From positions 62,001-126,000 of the forward strand of contig NZ_JAUXXZ010000016.1 of the NCBI RefSeq assembly GCF_030684675.1: DNA of 64,000 bases, written 5' to 3'. The position numbers and the translations under genes are program-made. Under the pieces are notes generated by a model, which had not been told where the DNA came from, did no database searches, and saw nothing but the letters and a program-made list of their open reading frames with translations. The DNA comes from Daejeonella sp. (GTDB taxonomy: Bacteria > Bacteroidota > Bacteroidia > Sphingobacteriales > Sphingobacteriaceae). Below, piece by piece: positions 44,388-53,771 of this stretch (position 1 is its first letter; each line of letters starts with the position of its first letter).

Positions 44388-46769
44388 ATGAGATTCCTTA
44401 GGTACATTTATATAATACTGCTTTTGCTGTCTTATTTTAAATCGTATGGATCTCATAATTCCAACGACGGTGTACCGAATGCTAAAAACGGCATTCTTGA
44501 CCTGCGCAAATCCAGATTAACTGATATCATTTCTTTGGATGGCGAATGGCATTTTTACTGGAACCAGTTAATTGGTTCCAGAAGTAATCAGGCACAAAAC
44601 CAGAAGTACCAAATTGTTAATTTTCCGTTCAGATGGGAAAATTATGAATTGAACGGTAAAAAGCTACCCTCCTATGGTTATGCCAGCTATAAACTTACTA
44701 TACTCCTTCCTAAAACCACCGAACCGCTGCGTATAATCGTCCCCGAAATGTATTCAGCCTTCAGTTTGTTTATTAATGGCAAAAAAGTGGCTAAAAATGG
44801 GCGGGTTAGCGATAATGAAGAAGATTTTATACCCTACTGGCAATACCAGACAGTTGATCTTAGCGAAAGCCCCGACACGCTGAACATGGTTCTGCAGATC
44901 GCAAATTTTTCCCATTCCAAAGCTGGTATCTCCAAATCAATTGTGTTGGGCAGCAAATCAAATATGGAGACCTATAGGATGCATGCCGTCGCCATCGATC
45001 TTCTTTTAACAGGATGTCTGTTTATGGGGGGCCTCTTCTTTTTAGGCCTATACCTCCTGGGGAGTCGCGATAAAGCGATCCTTTTGTTCTCTCTCTATTC
45101 CATTGTTTACAGTTACAGGATTATGGGTGTAGGTAATTACGTGATGCATACCATAATGCCGGGAATTGACTGGTTTTTTGCTATTCGTATGGAATACATA
45201 AGTTTGTTCTTTAGCATTGGCCTGTTCACTCTCTATACAAATTACCTTTACCCCAGAGATGTCAATAAATTAATCGTCAGAACAATCAGCATTTTGTGCT
45301 TTACTTTTGCAATTATTACTTTGTTTTTCCCTCCTGTAATTTTCACTCAACTGATCAATCCATTCATATTTGTAATGCTCAGTTGTATCATTTACGTACC
45401 ATTCGTTTATTTTAAGGCCTATAATAAAAAACGGCCGGGATCATTATTCGCATTGATCAGTTCGCTTATGCTAATGATCATATTTATTATCCTAATACTA
45501 AACTATTGGCACCTTTCACCATTATTGCAGCTACCCAGTTTCATTTGCTATATGGGCTTCTTTTTCTTTCAATCACTCATTCTCTCGAACAGAGTTTCAT
45601 TTACACTTAAAAAAGCAAGGGAACAAGCCGAACAGGGTTTGATAGCAAAAAGTGAGTTTTTGAGCACCATGAGTCATGAGATCAGAACTCCCCTGAATTC
45701 TGTAATCGGGATGAGTCACTTGTTACTTAAAGAGAATCCCAGAAAAGATCAGGTTGAAAGTCTTAATGTAATGCTGTTCTCTGCAAATAATTTATTAGCA
45801 ATTGTTAATGACATCCTTGATTACAATAAAATCGAAGCAGGCAAGATCTCATTTGAACATATTCAAATGGATATTTCGTCCATCACCAAAAATATTGTCC
45901 GCGGCCTTCAGGTTTCTGCCAGTGATAAAGGCATCGAACTGAACTTACATCTGGATAGTTCCTTACATACCAGAGTTTTGGGAGATCCCACCCGATTATC
46001 ACAGGTTTTGAGCAATCTGCTTCATAATGCAATCAAATTTACTGAACAGGGACAGGTAATTTTAGATATTACACTAATTAAAGAAACTGAAAATCAAATC
46101 ACCCTGCAGTTTAGCATAAAAGATACCGGAATAGGTATCTCTAAGGAAAAGCAAAAACTTATCTTTGAGCGATTTACACAGGCTGATTCTTCCACTTCAC
46201 GTGGTTTTGGAGGGACAGGTTTAGGACTAGCGATCAGTAAAAAGATACTTGAATTACAGAATTCGACCTTGCAACTTGAAAGTGAGGAAGGAAAAGGTTC
46301 AAATTTCTATTTCAGTCAGACCTTTGAAAAAAGCTTACAAAATCCCGAACAACAAGAAGCAGATATGAACCTTCAAACCGAAGATAATAAATTACTAAGC
46401 GGAATCACTGTTTTATTAGTTGAAGATAATCCCATTAATATTTTGGTTGCCCAAAAATTCCTGGAGCGCTGGGGGGCAAAGATCGAAACTACCACAAACG
46501 GGCTTGAGGCACTTAACATGGTTGATCCTGAGAAACATGACCTGGTTCTTATTGACCTGCACATGCCCGTTATGGATGGTTATGAGGCCAGTAGAAAAAT
46601 GAGGGAGAATGGAATAAATTTACCAATAATTGCCCTTACGGCCAATTTACCAAATGAGATTGAAGATGAAATCAAACTTAGCGGAATCAATGACGTGGTC
46701 GTGAAACCATTCCTCCCTGATGAACTATACAGAAAAGTGCTTCACTATATGTCCAAAAAAAATAATTAA
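44388..46769 (+). CDS. Hybrid sensor histidine kinase/response regulator with 7TMR-DISM sensor
   Basis: 793 residues from ATG 44388. Order: signal segment, periplasmic jelly-roll of 7TMR-DISMED2 type (about 30-190), seven membrane helices (about 205-400), HisKA with H430 in M-S-H-E-I-R-T-P, HATPase with [17 protein letters not shown] and G-F-G-G-T-G-L-G-L, and a receiver domain with phospho-acceptor D723 (L-I-D-L-H-M-P) and V-K-P-F. The DISM extracellular domain is thought to sense carbohydrates or similar ligands. No DNA-binding output domain is fused, so signalling must pass to another protein. Confidence 0.92.
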   Translation: MRFLRYIYIILLLLSYFKSYGSHNSNDGVPNAKNGILDLRKSRLTDIISLDGEWHFYWNQLIGSRSNQAQNQKYQIVNFPFRWENYELNGKKLPSYGYASYKLTILLPKTTEPLRIIVPEMYSAFSLFINGKKVAKNGRVSDNEEDFIPYWQYQTVDLSESPDTLNMVLQIANFSHSKAGISKSIVLGSKSNMETYRMHAVAIDLLLTGCLFMGGLFFLGLYLLGSRDKAILLFSLYSIVYSYRIMGVGNYVMHTIMPGIDWFFAIRMEYISLFFSIGLFTLYTNYLYPRDVNKLIVRTISILCFTFAIITLFFPPVIFTQLINPFIFVMLSCIIYVPFVYFKAYNKKRPGSLFALISSLMLMIIFIILILNYWHLSPLLQLPSFICYMGFFFFQSLILSNRVSFTLKKAREQAEQGLIAKSEFLSTMSHEIRTPLNSVIGMSHLLLKENPRKDQVESLNVMLFSANNLLAIVNDILDYNKIEAGKISFEHIQMDISSITKNIVRGLQVSASDKGIELNLHLDSSLHTRVLGDPTRLSQVLSNLLHNAIKFTEQGQVILDITLIKETENQITLQFSIKDTGIGISKEKQKLIFERFTQADSSTSRGFGGTGLGLAISKKILELQNSTLQLESEEGKGSNFYFSQTFEKSLQNPEQQEADMNLQTEDNKLLSGITVLLVEDNPINILVAQKFLERWGAKIETTTNGLEALNMVDPEKHDLVLIDLHMPVMDGYEASRKMRENGINLPIIALTANLPNEIEDEIKLSGINDVVVKPFLPDELYRKVLHYMSKKNN

Positions 46770-46852
46770 GGGGTGAATTGGCCTTTCTCTATGTACATAA
46801 ATTTGTAGTACTAAAGTCAAATAAGACCCAAATTGGATTATATAAAATATTA

Positions 46853-46868
46853 ATCGTAATATTGCAAT
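46853..46868. promoter_or_regulatory. Putative ArsR operator upstream of arsR
   Basis: ATCGTAATATTGCAAT, an imperfect palindrome 6 bp before the arsR ATG. It is nearly identical to the site at 47222 before arsM. Confidence 0.65.
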
Positions 46869-46873
46869 TAATT

Positions 46874-47203
46874 ATGGGACTAACCAAATCAGAAATATTC
46901 TCAGCCGAACAAAACCATCTGGCTCAATTACTGAAAGCTTTGGCACATCCGGCACGGATAGCAATCCTTCAGGAAATCATGAAAGCGAATACCTGTATCT
47001 GTGGCGATCTGGTTACTGAGCTTGGTTTGGCACAAGCCACCATTTCGCAACATCTCAAAGAATTAAAAAACTCAGGCTTAATAAAGGGTACCGTTGAAGG
47101 AGCCAGCATATGCTATTGTATTAATCCGGAAACCTGGCAATTGCTGGAAAAAGAAATAGGAAACTTTCTTTCAGCCGTGAAAAGTACAAATAGCTGCTGT
47201 TAA
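46874..47203 (+). CDS. arsR: ArsR/SmtB family arsenic-type repressor
   Basis: 109 residues from ATG 46874. The longer frame from 46778 runs through the operator and is rejected. It is a winged helix with L-A-H-P-A-R-I-A-I-L, recognition helix A-Q-A-T-I-S-Q-H-L-K-E-L and metal-binding cysteines in N-T-C-I-C-G-D-L, plus a terminal S-C-C. Such repressors leave DNA upon binding arsenite. Matching operator-like palindromes lie directly before this gene and before arsM, implying autoregulation and control of arsM. Confidence 0.88.
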   Translation: MGLTKSEIFSAEQNHLAQLLKALAHPARIAILQEIMKANTCICGDLVTELGLAQATISQHLKELKNSGLIKGTVEGASICYCINPETWQLLEKEIGNFLSAVKSTNSCC

Positions 47204-47221
47204 AAAAATTTAATTCGAAAT

Positions 47222-47237
47222 ATCGTAATATTACAAT
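47222..47237. promoter_or_regulatory. Putative ArsR operator upstream of arsM
   Basis: ATCGTAATATTACAAT, 17 bp before the arsM ATG, differing at one base from the site at 46853. Confidence 0.65.
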
Positions 47238-47254
47238 AATATAAATAAAATACC

Positions 47255-48100
47255 ATGAAAACTGAAGCAGAGATCAAAGAACTTGTCCGACAAAAATATA
47301 GTGAAATTGCATTACAGGATAAAACAACAAATGAAAGTTCATGCTGTGGTGCCGGTGGATGCAGCACAGAAGTGTACAATATCATGACTGATGATTATAC
47401 TGATCTGAAAGGTTATAATCCGGATGCCGATCTGGGTCTGGGATGTGGTTTGCCCACCCAGTTCGCCGTAATCAAAAATGGTGATGTGGTAATTGATCTT
47501 GGATCAGGTGCCGGAAATGATTGCTTCATTGCGAGATCTGAAGCAGGCGAAAATGGAAAAATCATCGGAGTAGATTTTACCGAAGCCATGATCAATAAGG
47601 CAAGACAGAATGCAGAAAATCTGGGTTTTAATAATGTCGAATTTCGACAGGGAGATATTGAGCACATGCCGGTAACATCAAACACTGCGGATGTTGTAGT
47701 AAGCAATTGTGTACTCAATCTTGTTCCAAATAAGGATAAGGTTTTTAAGGAAATATTTAGGGTTTTGAAGCCGGGTGGCCATTTCAGCATCTCTGACGTG
47801 GTACTCAGCGGCAAACTCCCCGATCAGCTTAAAAATGCGGCTGAGATGTATGCAGGTTGTGTTTCAGGTGCTATACAAAAGGAAACCTATCTTGAATTAA
47901 TCAATTTAAACGGCTTTACAGAGATGAAAATTCAAAAGGAAAAGCCAATTATCATTCCGGATGATATTCTGCAGAACTACCTTTCAGCAGAAGAACTTCT
48001 TGCATTCAAATCAGGAAATACCGGAATCTTCAGCATTAGTGTTTACGCAACGAAACCGCAACAAGCAGCGGCTTGCGTACCCGGAGGAGGATGTTGCTGA
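47255..48100 (+). CDS. arsM: Arsenite methyltransferase
   Basis: 281 residues. A SAM-binding Rossmann fold (V-I-D-L-G-S-G-A-G-N-D) and the three cysteines that coordinate As(III) in characterised ArsM proteins, here Cys64 (G-L-G-C-G-L), Cys152 (V-S-N-C-V-L-N-L) and Cys202 (A-G-C-V-S-G), are intact. Extra Cys pairs occur near the N-terminus (S-S-C-C-G) and at the end (G-G-G-C-C). The enzyme methylates arsenite to volatile or less thiol-reactive species. No efflux pump or reductase lies next to it, so this is a minimal arsR-arsM unit. Confidence 0.93.
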   Translation: MKTEAEIKELVRQKYSEIALQDKTTNESSCCGAGGCSTEVYNIMTDDYTDLKGYNPDADLGLGCGLPTQFAVIKNGDVVIDLGSGAGNDCFIARSEAGENGKIIGVDFTEAMINKARQNAENLGFNNVEFRQGDIEHMPVTSNTADVVVSNCVLNLVPNKDKVFKEIFRVLKPGGHFSISDVVLSGKLPDQLKNAAEMYAGCVSGAIQKETYLELINLNGFTEMKIQKEKPIIIPDDILQNYLSAEELLAFKSGNTGIFSISVYATKPQQAAACVPGGGCC

Positions 48101-48180
48101 TAACATTTGATCATCAGACAATTTTGATATAACTTTTACCGTTAAACAAACGTAATAGGTATACCAAAACATACTGACCT

Positions 48181-48624
48181 ATGACATATCAGCATAAAAT
48201 CAGCCTTCACCGTCCCTTAAACAGTGAAATTGCTAATTCTAAGTTTGCTATAGTGCTTTTATCAATATTATTACTGAATGCCGTTACAGTAACTTTCTAT
48301 TTTTATTCACTTACACTTTTTTTGCTAAGTTTATTTCTAAGTATTATTTTCTTTATTTTATTGTTGAGGCAGTTCCGGAAAACACATAAAGTATCTTTTA
48401 TTGAAATCAGTGATAAAACACTGAACTATTTCGATACAGAGAGCGAAGAAATAGTAAAAGTTGCTGCACAGGATATAACTCATATCAGTACAAAACTTTG
48501 TGAACTGAGGGTTCACACAAAGGAAAGGGTCCATCTGGTTAACCTGAAAGTAATCAGAAACGAGAAAAAACGCTGGGAAATAAAAGAAAAGATCAGAACA
48601 TTATTGAACCCTGTCAGCCTTTAG
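48181..48624 (+). CDS. Hypothetical two-helix membrane protein
   Basis: 147 residues. Two adjacent membrane helices (about 23-42 and 44-62) are followed by a cytoplasmic domain of about 80 residues with a bacterial-PH-like strand pattern (I-S-D-K-T-L-N-Y-F-D-T-E-S-E-E). The overall layout resembles YcxB-like proteins. The last codons (N-P-V-S-L) and the stop lie inside a palindromic repeat that also forms the terminator. Function unknown. Confidence 0.6.
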   Translation: MTYQHKISLHRPLNSEIANSKFAIVLLSILLLNAVTVTFYFYSLTLFLLSLFLSIIFFILLLRQFRKTHKVSFIEISDKTLNYFDTESEEIVKVAAQDITHISTKLCELRVHTKERVHLVNLKVIRNEKKRWEIKEKIRTLLNPVSL

Positions 48625-48667
48625 AAGGCTGACAGGGTTTTTTACAGGGTTTGGAACCCTGTCAGCG
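48607..48667. repeat. Palindromic repeat cluster and bidirectional terminator between convergent genes
   Basis: AACCCTGTCAGCC...GGCTGACAGGGTT (48607-48639) followed by T6 forms a terminator for the plus-strand gene. A second hairpin ACAGGGTTTGGAACCCTGT (48644-48662) contains the valS stop. Both share the GACAGGGTT word with the palindrome at 23415. The stop codons of both convergent genes lie inside the repeats. Confidence 0.8.
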
Positions 48668-51290
48668 TTTTCAACCCCGCTTCCAGTATTTTCAGCTTCG
48701 ACAAAGCATCTTCTTTCTTCTGACGCTCAATTTCAACCACTTCCGGTTTTGCATTCTGTACAAAACGTTCATTAGATAGTTTTGATTCCACAGCACGTAA
48801 AAATCCATTGAGATACTCAATTTCCTTTTCTATCCGCAGCTTCTCAGCAGCGGGATCAATACTATTTTCAAGTGGCACAAAAAATTCATCCTTACCGGCC
48901 ATAAATGTACCAGCTCCGGCCACCGGCTCTTTCACAAATTCAGATTCAGTGATATTAGCAAGTCTCGAAACAATATTAAAATAATCCTGATACCTGATTT
49001 CTGAATTAACCTTAATTTTTAATGTCAAAGCCTCTTTTGGAGAAATTTGTTTTGTATTTCTGATATTTCTGATCTCAGAGATCACCTGTTTTACAATCTC
49101 AATATCATGTACAAGTGCTGTATCAATCTTACCTGCTAACGGATAATTTGCTACAATACAACAATCCATTTCTCCCCGCTGGGCAAACAGATCATCATGC
49201 CATAGTTCTTCAGTCAGGAATGGCATCAAAGGGTGGAGCAATTTTAAGATCCGCTCAAAATAGTCAACAGTGATCTTGTAGGTCTCCTGATCTATAGGCT
49301 GCTGATAAGCAGGCTTGATCATTTCCAGATACCATGCACAGAAATCATCCCAAACCAGTTTATATATTCCCATCAGGGCCTCAGAAAGACGATACTGCTT
49401 ATAATTGTCCTCAATTTCTATCAATGACTGATTAAACGCAGAGTCAAACCAATTGATTGCCTGTTGATTGGTATTGCTCAGCGCAGGATCAACTTCCCAA
49501 CCATTAACCAGTCGGAACGCATTCCATATTTTATTTGCAAAATTTCTACCCTGCTCACAATAGCTTTCATCAAACATCAGGTCATTCCCGGCAGGCGAAC
49601 ACAAAAGCATACCTACCCTTACTCCATCAGCTCCGTACTTTTCAATCAGTCCGATAGGATCAGGAGAATTACCCAATGACTTGGACATTTTTCTACCCTG
49701 CTTATCACGTACTATTCCAGTCAGATATACATTTCTAAAGGGTACTTCGCCCCGAAACTCATGCCCGGCCATAATCATCCTCGCAACCCAGAAGAACAAA
49801 ATCTCAGGTGCTGTAACCAGATCATTTGTTGGATAATAATAGTTGATATCCGCATTATCAGGATCCTTAAATCCGTCAAAAACAGAAATCGGCCATAGCC
49901 ATGATGAAAACCAGGTATCTACCACATCGTCATCCTGTCTGATTTGAGTTGAATCTGAATCAGGGAACAGTTTTTTAAATTCTATACTTGCTTCTTCTTC
50001 AGTTTTTGCAACAACCCACTCCTCTTTTGAATTATACCATGCCGGAATTCGTTGTCCCCACCACAATTGCCTGCTGATACACCAGTCTTTTACATTTTCC
50101 ATCCAGTGTTTATAGGTATTTATAAACTTTTCAGGAATTAATTTTATCTCGCCATTTAAAACATAGTCGAGCGCAGGCCCCGACATTTCAGACATTTTAC
50201 AGAACCATTGCATCGATAACTTGGGTTCTATCGCTGCATCAGTACGCTCAGAGAACCCAATTTGCGATTTATAGTCTTCAAGCTTTTCCAGATTACCGGC
50301 CTCATCAAGCATCAAATGAATCCTCTTCCTGGCTGCAAAGCGATCCTCACCTACGAGAATCTGAGCATTTTCGTTAAGGGTACCATTATCATTCAGAATA
50401 TCGATAACCGGAAGTTTATGCCTCAAACCCAGTTCATAGTCATTCAGATCATGCGCAGGGGTCACTTTCAGACAGCCCGTACCAAACTCCATATCTACAT
50501 AATCATCCTGAATAATGGGTATTTTCCTGTTAATCAATGGAATATACACCTGCTTTCCCTTAAGAAAATCGAATCTGGTATCTTTTGGATTGATACAAAT
50601 CGCGGTATCGGCCATGATAGTTTCAGGCCTTGTTGTCGCCACGACCAGATGATCAGGATAGCCCTGAGCAGGATCAACAATTGAATATCTGATATAGTAT
50701 AACTTCTGATTTACTTCCTTACGAACAACCTCTTCATCCGAAACAGCAGTCTGCCCTTTCGGATCCCAGTTCACCATACGTATGCCTCTGTAAATCCAGC
50801 CTTTTTTATAAAGGTGAATGAAGGTATCGATTACCGCTTCAGAAAGATCATCCTCCATGGTAAAACGGGTTCTGTCCCAATCGCAGGAAGCACCCAGCTT
50901 TTCAAGTTGCTTAAGTATAATGCCGCCATACTTATCCTTCCATTCATAAGCATGGTTCAAAAATTCCTCTCTGCTAACATCCTTCTTCTCAATTCCCTGT
51001 TCTTTTAGTAATGCAACTACTTTTGCCTCAGTTGCTATCGATGCATGGTCAGTTCCGGGCACCCAGCAGGCATTCTTGCCCTGCATTCGGGCCCTGCGGA
51101 TTAAAACATCCTGGATTGTATTGTTGAGCATATGCCCCATATGCAATACCCCGGTTACATTGGGTGGTGGGATCACGATAGTATAGGGTTCTCTTTCATC
51201 CGGCACTGAGCGGAAGAACTTCTTATCAAGCCAATATTTATACCATTTATCCTCAGTTTCTCTGGGATTATACGTCTTTGGAATACTCAT
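48642..51290 (-). CDS. valS: Valyl-tRNA synthetase
   Basis: 882 residues, standard for the enzyme. Class I signatures: P-P-P-N-V-T-G-V-L-H-M-G-H near residue 45 (HIGH) and G-R-K-M-S-K-S-L-G-N (KMSKS). The editing domain carries A-T-T-R-P-E-T-I-M-A-D, and the C-terminal coiled-coil arm (A-A-E-K-L-R-I-E-K-E-I-E-Y-L-N) is present. It charges tRNA-Val. The extreme C-terminus (L-T-G-F-Q-T-L) is encoded by a palindromic repeat. Monocistronic, convergent with 48181. Confidence 0.97.
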   Translation of the reverse strand: MSIPKTYNPRETEDKWYKYWLDKKFFRSVPDEREPYTIVIPPPNVTGVLHMGHMLNNTIQDVLIRRARMQGKNACWVPGTDHASIATEAKVVALLKEQGIEKKDVSREEFLNHAYEWKDKYGGIILKQLEKLGASCDWDRTRFTMEDDLSEAVIDTFIHLYKKGWIYRGIRMVNWDPKGQTAVSDEEVVRKEVNQKLYYIRYSIVDPAQGYPDHLVVATTRPETIMADTAICINPKDTRFDFLKGKQVYIPLINRKIPIIQDDYVDMEFGTGCLKVTPAHDLNDYELGLRHKLPVIDILNDNGTLNENAQILVGEDRFAARKRIHLMLDEAGNLEKLEDYKSQIGFSERTDAAIEPKLSMQWFCKMSEMSGPALDYVLNGEIKLIPEKFINTYKHWMENVKDWCISRQLWWGQRIPAWYNSKEEWVVAKTEEEASIEFKKLFPDSDSTQIRQDDDVVDTWFSSWLWPISVFDGFKDPDNADINYYYPTNDLVTAPEILFFWVARMIMAGHEFRGEVPFRNVYLTGIVRDKQGRKMSKSLGNSPDPIGLIEKYGADGVRVGMLLCSPAGNDLMFDESYCEQGRNFANKIWNAFRLVNGWEVDPALSNTNQQAINWFDSAFNQSLIEIEDNYKQYRLSEALMGIYKLVWDDFCAWYLEMIKPAYQQPIDQETYKITVDYFERILKLLHPLMPFLTEELWHDDLFAQRGEMDCCIVANYPLAGKIDTALVHDIEIVKQVISEIRNIRNTKQISPKEALTLKIKVNSEIRYQDYFNIVSRLANITESEFVKEPVAGAGTFMAGKDEFFVPLENSIDPAAEKLRIEKEIEYLNGFLRAVESKLSNERFVQNAKPEVVEIERQKKEDALSKLKILEAGLKTLTGFQTL

Positions 51291-51646
51291 TTAATCAAGG
51301 GGAAAATTAACATGCGAAAATACGTTTTTGGAAGGTATTATTGGAACATGCAGGTTCTGAATTTTTATAAAAATCCATTAATACCAACAAAATTTATGCT
51401 GAATTACCTTTTTTAATTAACTTATTGACCAATAAAACAATATAATTCTCATTCAGGTGTTATTATATAAATCAGATTTTTTCAGCTATGAAAATCATCT
51501 CCTGGTCAAATATTACCTATTTTTTTCTCAATTACCTGAAGTTGGGCCGTTTACTTTCCTGGTTTAATAAGTAGAAATACTATTATTTTTCTTCTTCATC
51601 CTTTTATCTGCTATTTTTACAGCCTGTTTTTACTAACCAAAAAATC
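51291..51646. other. Intergenic region between divergent valS and M13 peptidase genes
   Basis: 356 bp, AT-rich, expected to hold both promoters, although no full consensus was found. A 28-codon frame at 51488-51574 (M-K-I-I-S-W-S-N) exists but has no supporting signal. Confidence 0.5.
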
Positions 51647-53698
51647 ATGAATAAGAATTACATTAAATTAATGCTCTTCGGGGCCATCTGTACCCTGTCA
51701 TTGCAGGTTTCCGCACAACATGATTCAAAACCAGTTAAAAAGCCATTATTCATCGACAAATCAAGCATGGATCTGAGCAAAAAACCCGGTGATGAGTTCT
51801 ACCAATATGCCAGCGGTACCTGGATAAAAAACAATCCGGTACCTGCAAAAGAAACCAGATGGGGAAGTTTCAACCTGCTTCGCGACTTTAACATCAATGC
51901 CGTGAAGACCATCCTTGCTGAATCTGCAAATAATAAAAGTGCGGCTCCAGGCTCAATAGAAAAGCGTGTCGGTGATTTCTACTTGGCAGGTATGGACAGT
52001 GTCACTATCGAAAAACTGGGATATAGCCCAATCAATAATGACCTTGAAAAAGTAGCGCAACTATCAGATCTAAAAGGCCTGATCAATCATGCCGCTGAAA
52101 TGAGGACATCCGGAGCCGGCTCCCCATTTTTTGCTTTTTTTGTTGGACAGGATAGAAAATATGTCAAAAACATTGTCCCACAGCTTTTTCAGGGCGGAGC
52201 CACCCTACCCGATCGCGACTATTATTTAAAGAATGATCCAAGGAGCCTGAAAATTCAGGAATCCTATAAAAATTATATCAGCAAACTTTTCACGCTTACA
52301 GGTTCTTCTCAGGCCGATGCTGAAAAAAGTGCTGGTATAATTTTCAATATAGAAAAGTCCCTGGCAGCTGCTCAAATGAGTCGTGTTGAAATGCGCGATC
52401 CATATAAAACTTATAATAAATTTGCCATAGCAGAACTCAGTAAAACAACACCCAACCTCAATTGGGAGACCTTACTCCCATTAATGAAGGTTAAGGAACA
52501 GGATACTGTATTAGTGAACTCTCCAAAATTCTTTACCGAACTGAATACTTTGTTAGGCTCAGCACCACTTGATGACCTCAAAACATACCTGAAGTGGAAT
52601 GTTCTGAAAAGTTCAGCACCATACCTGAGTTCTGACTTTGTTGATGCCAGTTTTGCCTTTACACAAATATTAACAGGTCAGAAAGTACAAACTCCCCGCT
52701 GGCAGCGGATGTCCTCTTTAACTGACGGCTCTGTTGGCGATCTTCTTGGACAGATCTATGTTAAAAAACACTTCCAACCTGAAGCAAAAGCTAGAATGCA
52801 GGAACTGGTAAGCAATTTGGTAAAAGCTTATGAGATCAGGATAAAAAACCTGGATTGGATGACCGGTGTGACCAAACAGAAAGCCCTGGATAAACTTCAT
52901 GCATTTACTCCGAAGATTGCTTATCCTGACAAATGGAAAAATTACGAGGGACTTGAAATTAACAGAGGAACATTTTTTAATAATGTCAGAAATGCCGGAA
53001 CCTGGAGCTATACTGAAATGGTGAATCAACTGGGCAAGCCTGTTGATAAAACCCGCTGGGCTATGACTGCACCAACTGTAAATGCTTATTACAACCCGGT
53101 AAATAACGAAATTGTATTCCCGGCAGGTATCCTCCAATTCCCTTTCTTTGATGCTAATGCAGATGATGCGGTAAACTATGGCGGTATTGGAGCAGTTATA
53201 GGCCATGAAATTTCCCATGGCTTTGATGATTCAGGAAGCCAGTATGATAAAGACGGCACTTTACGCAATTGGTGGACAGACGAAGACAGAACTAAGTTCA
53301 AAGTTAAAGCGACTGCCCTGCAGGAACAATTTGATGCCTATACAGTGCTTGACACGGTTCATGTTAATGGTAAACTGACACTTGGTGAGAACATTGGTGA
53401 CCTTGGCGGATTGAATGCTGCATACGAAGCTTTCAAAATGACCAAACAAGGAAAAAGCAATGTTAAAATTGATGGGTTTACCCCTGATCAGCGATTCTTC
53501 CTTTCATGGGCACAGGTTTGGAAAGGTAATATCCTGAATGAAACTGCTGCACAGTTAATTGTAACTGATACACATTCTCCCGGACCTTACCGCACTATCG
53601 GCGCACCTATAAATATGGATGCATGGTATCAGGCTTTTGATATAAAGCCGGGTGATAAACTTTACAAAAAGCCGGAAGATCGCATCAAAATATGGTAA
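51647..53698 (+). CDS. M13 family metallopeptidase (PepO/neprilysin type), exported
   Basis: 683 residues with a signal peptide (ends V-S-A-Q). Zinc motif H520-E-I-S-H524 in V-I-G-H-E-I-S-H-G-F-D-D, third ligand region E-N-I-G-D-L-G-G, substrate-binding N-A-Y-Y-N-P, and the early D-x-F-Y-Q-Y-A-S-G-x-W typical of the family. It cleaves oligopeptides, probably in the periplasm. It ends at a strong terminator (53731). Confidence 0.94.
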   Translation: MNKNYIKLMLFGAICTLSLQVSAQHDSKPVKKPLFIDKSSMDLSKKPGDEFYQYASGTWIKNNPVPAKETRWGSFNLLRDFNINAVKTILAESANNKSAAPGSIEKRVGDFYLAGMDSVTIEKLGYSPINNDLEKVAQLSDLKGLINHAAEMRTSGAGSPFFAFFVGQDRKYVKNIVPQLFQGGATLPDRDYYLKNDPRSLKIQESYKNYISKLFTLTGSSQADAEKSAGIIFNIEKSLAAAQMSRVEMRDPYKTYNKFAIAELSKTTPNLNWETLLPLMKVKEQDTVLVNSPKFFTELNTLLGSAPLDDLKTYLKWNVLKSSAPYLSSDFVDASFAFTQILTGQKVQTPRWQRMSSLTDGSVGDLLGQIYVKKHFQPEAKARMQELVSNLVKAYEIRIKNLDWMTGVTKQKALDKLHAFTPKIAYPDKWKNYEGLEINRGTFFNNVRNAGTWSYTEMVNQLGKPVDKTRWAMTAPTVNAYYNPVNNEIVFPAGILQFPFFDANADDAVNYGGIGAVIGHEISHGFDDSGSQYDKDGTLRNWWTDEDRTKFKVKATALQEQFDAYTVLDTVHVNGKLTLGENIGDLGGLNAAYEAFKMTKQGKSNVKIDGFTPDQRFFLSWAQVWKGNILNETAAQLIVTDTHSPGPYRTIGAPINMDAWYQAFDIKPGDKLYKKPEDRIKIW

Positions 53699-53730
53699 TC
53701 TGATCTTAAAAAAATTGTTAATTAGGATTT

Positions 53731-53770
53731 AAGCCCTTTGTTTGAGTATTTTCGAACAAAGGGCTTTTTC
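53731..53770 (+). terminator. Terminator of the M13 peptidase gene
   Basis: Stem AAGCCCTTTGTT / AACAAAGGGCTT (12 pairs) followed by TTT. It shows that upstream in-frame TTG 53742 is not the start of the next gene. Confidence 0.85.
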
Positions 53771-53771
53771 T

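Noticed and set aside
46778-46873. N-terminal extension of arsR
   Set aside because: It would translate through the operator and the family does not have such an extension; ATG 46874 gives the normal protein.
51488-51574. 28-codon frame in the valS/M13 intergenic region
   Set aside because: Too short, without promoter, terminator or recognised peptide family.
52718-53218. 166-codon minus-strand frame within the M13 peptidase gene
   Set aside because: Opposite strand of a conserved catalytic region, including the zinc motif; no independent signals.
53742-53771. TTG start extending the CvpA-CAP gene upstream
   Set aside because: The codon lies inside the stem-loop terminator of the preceding gene.
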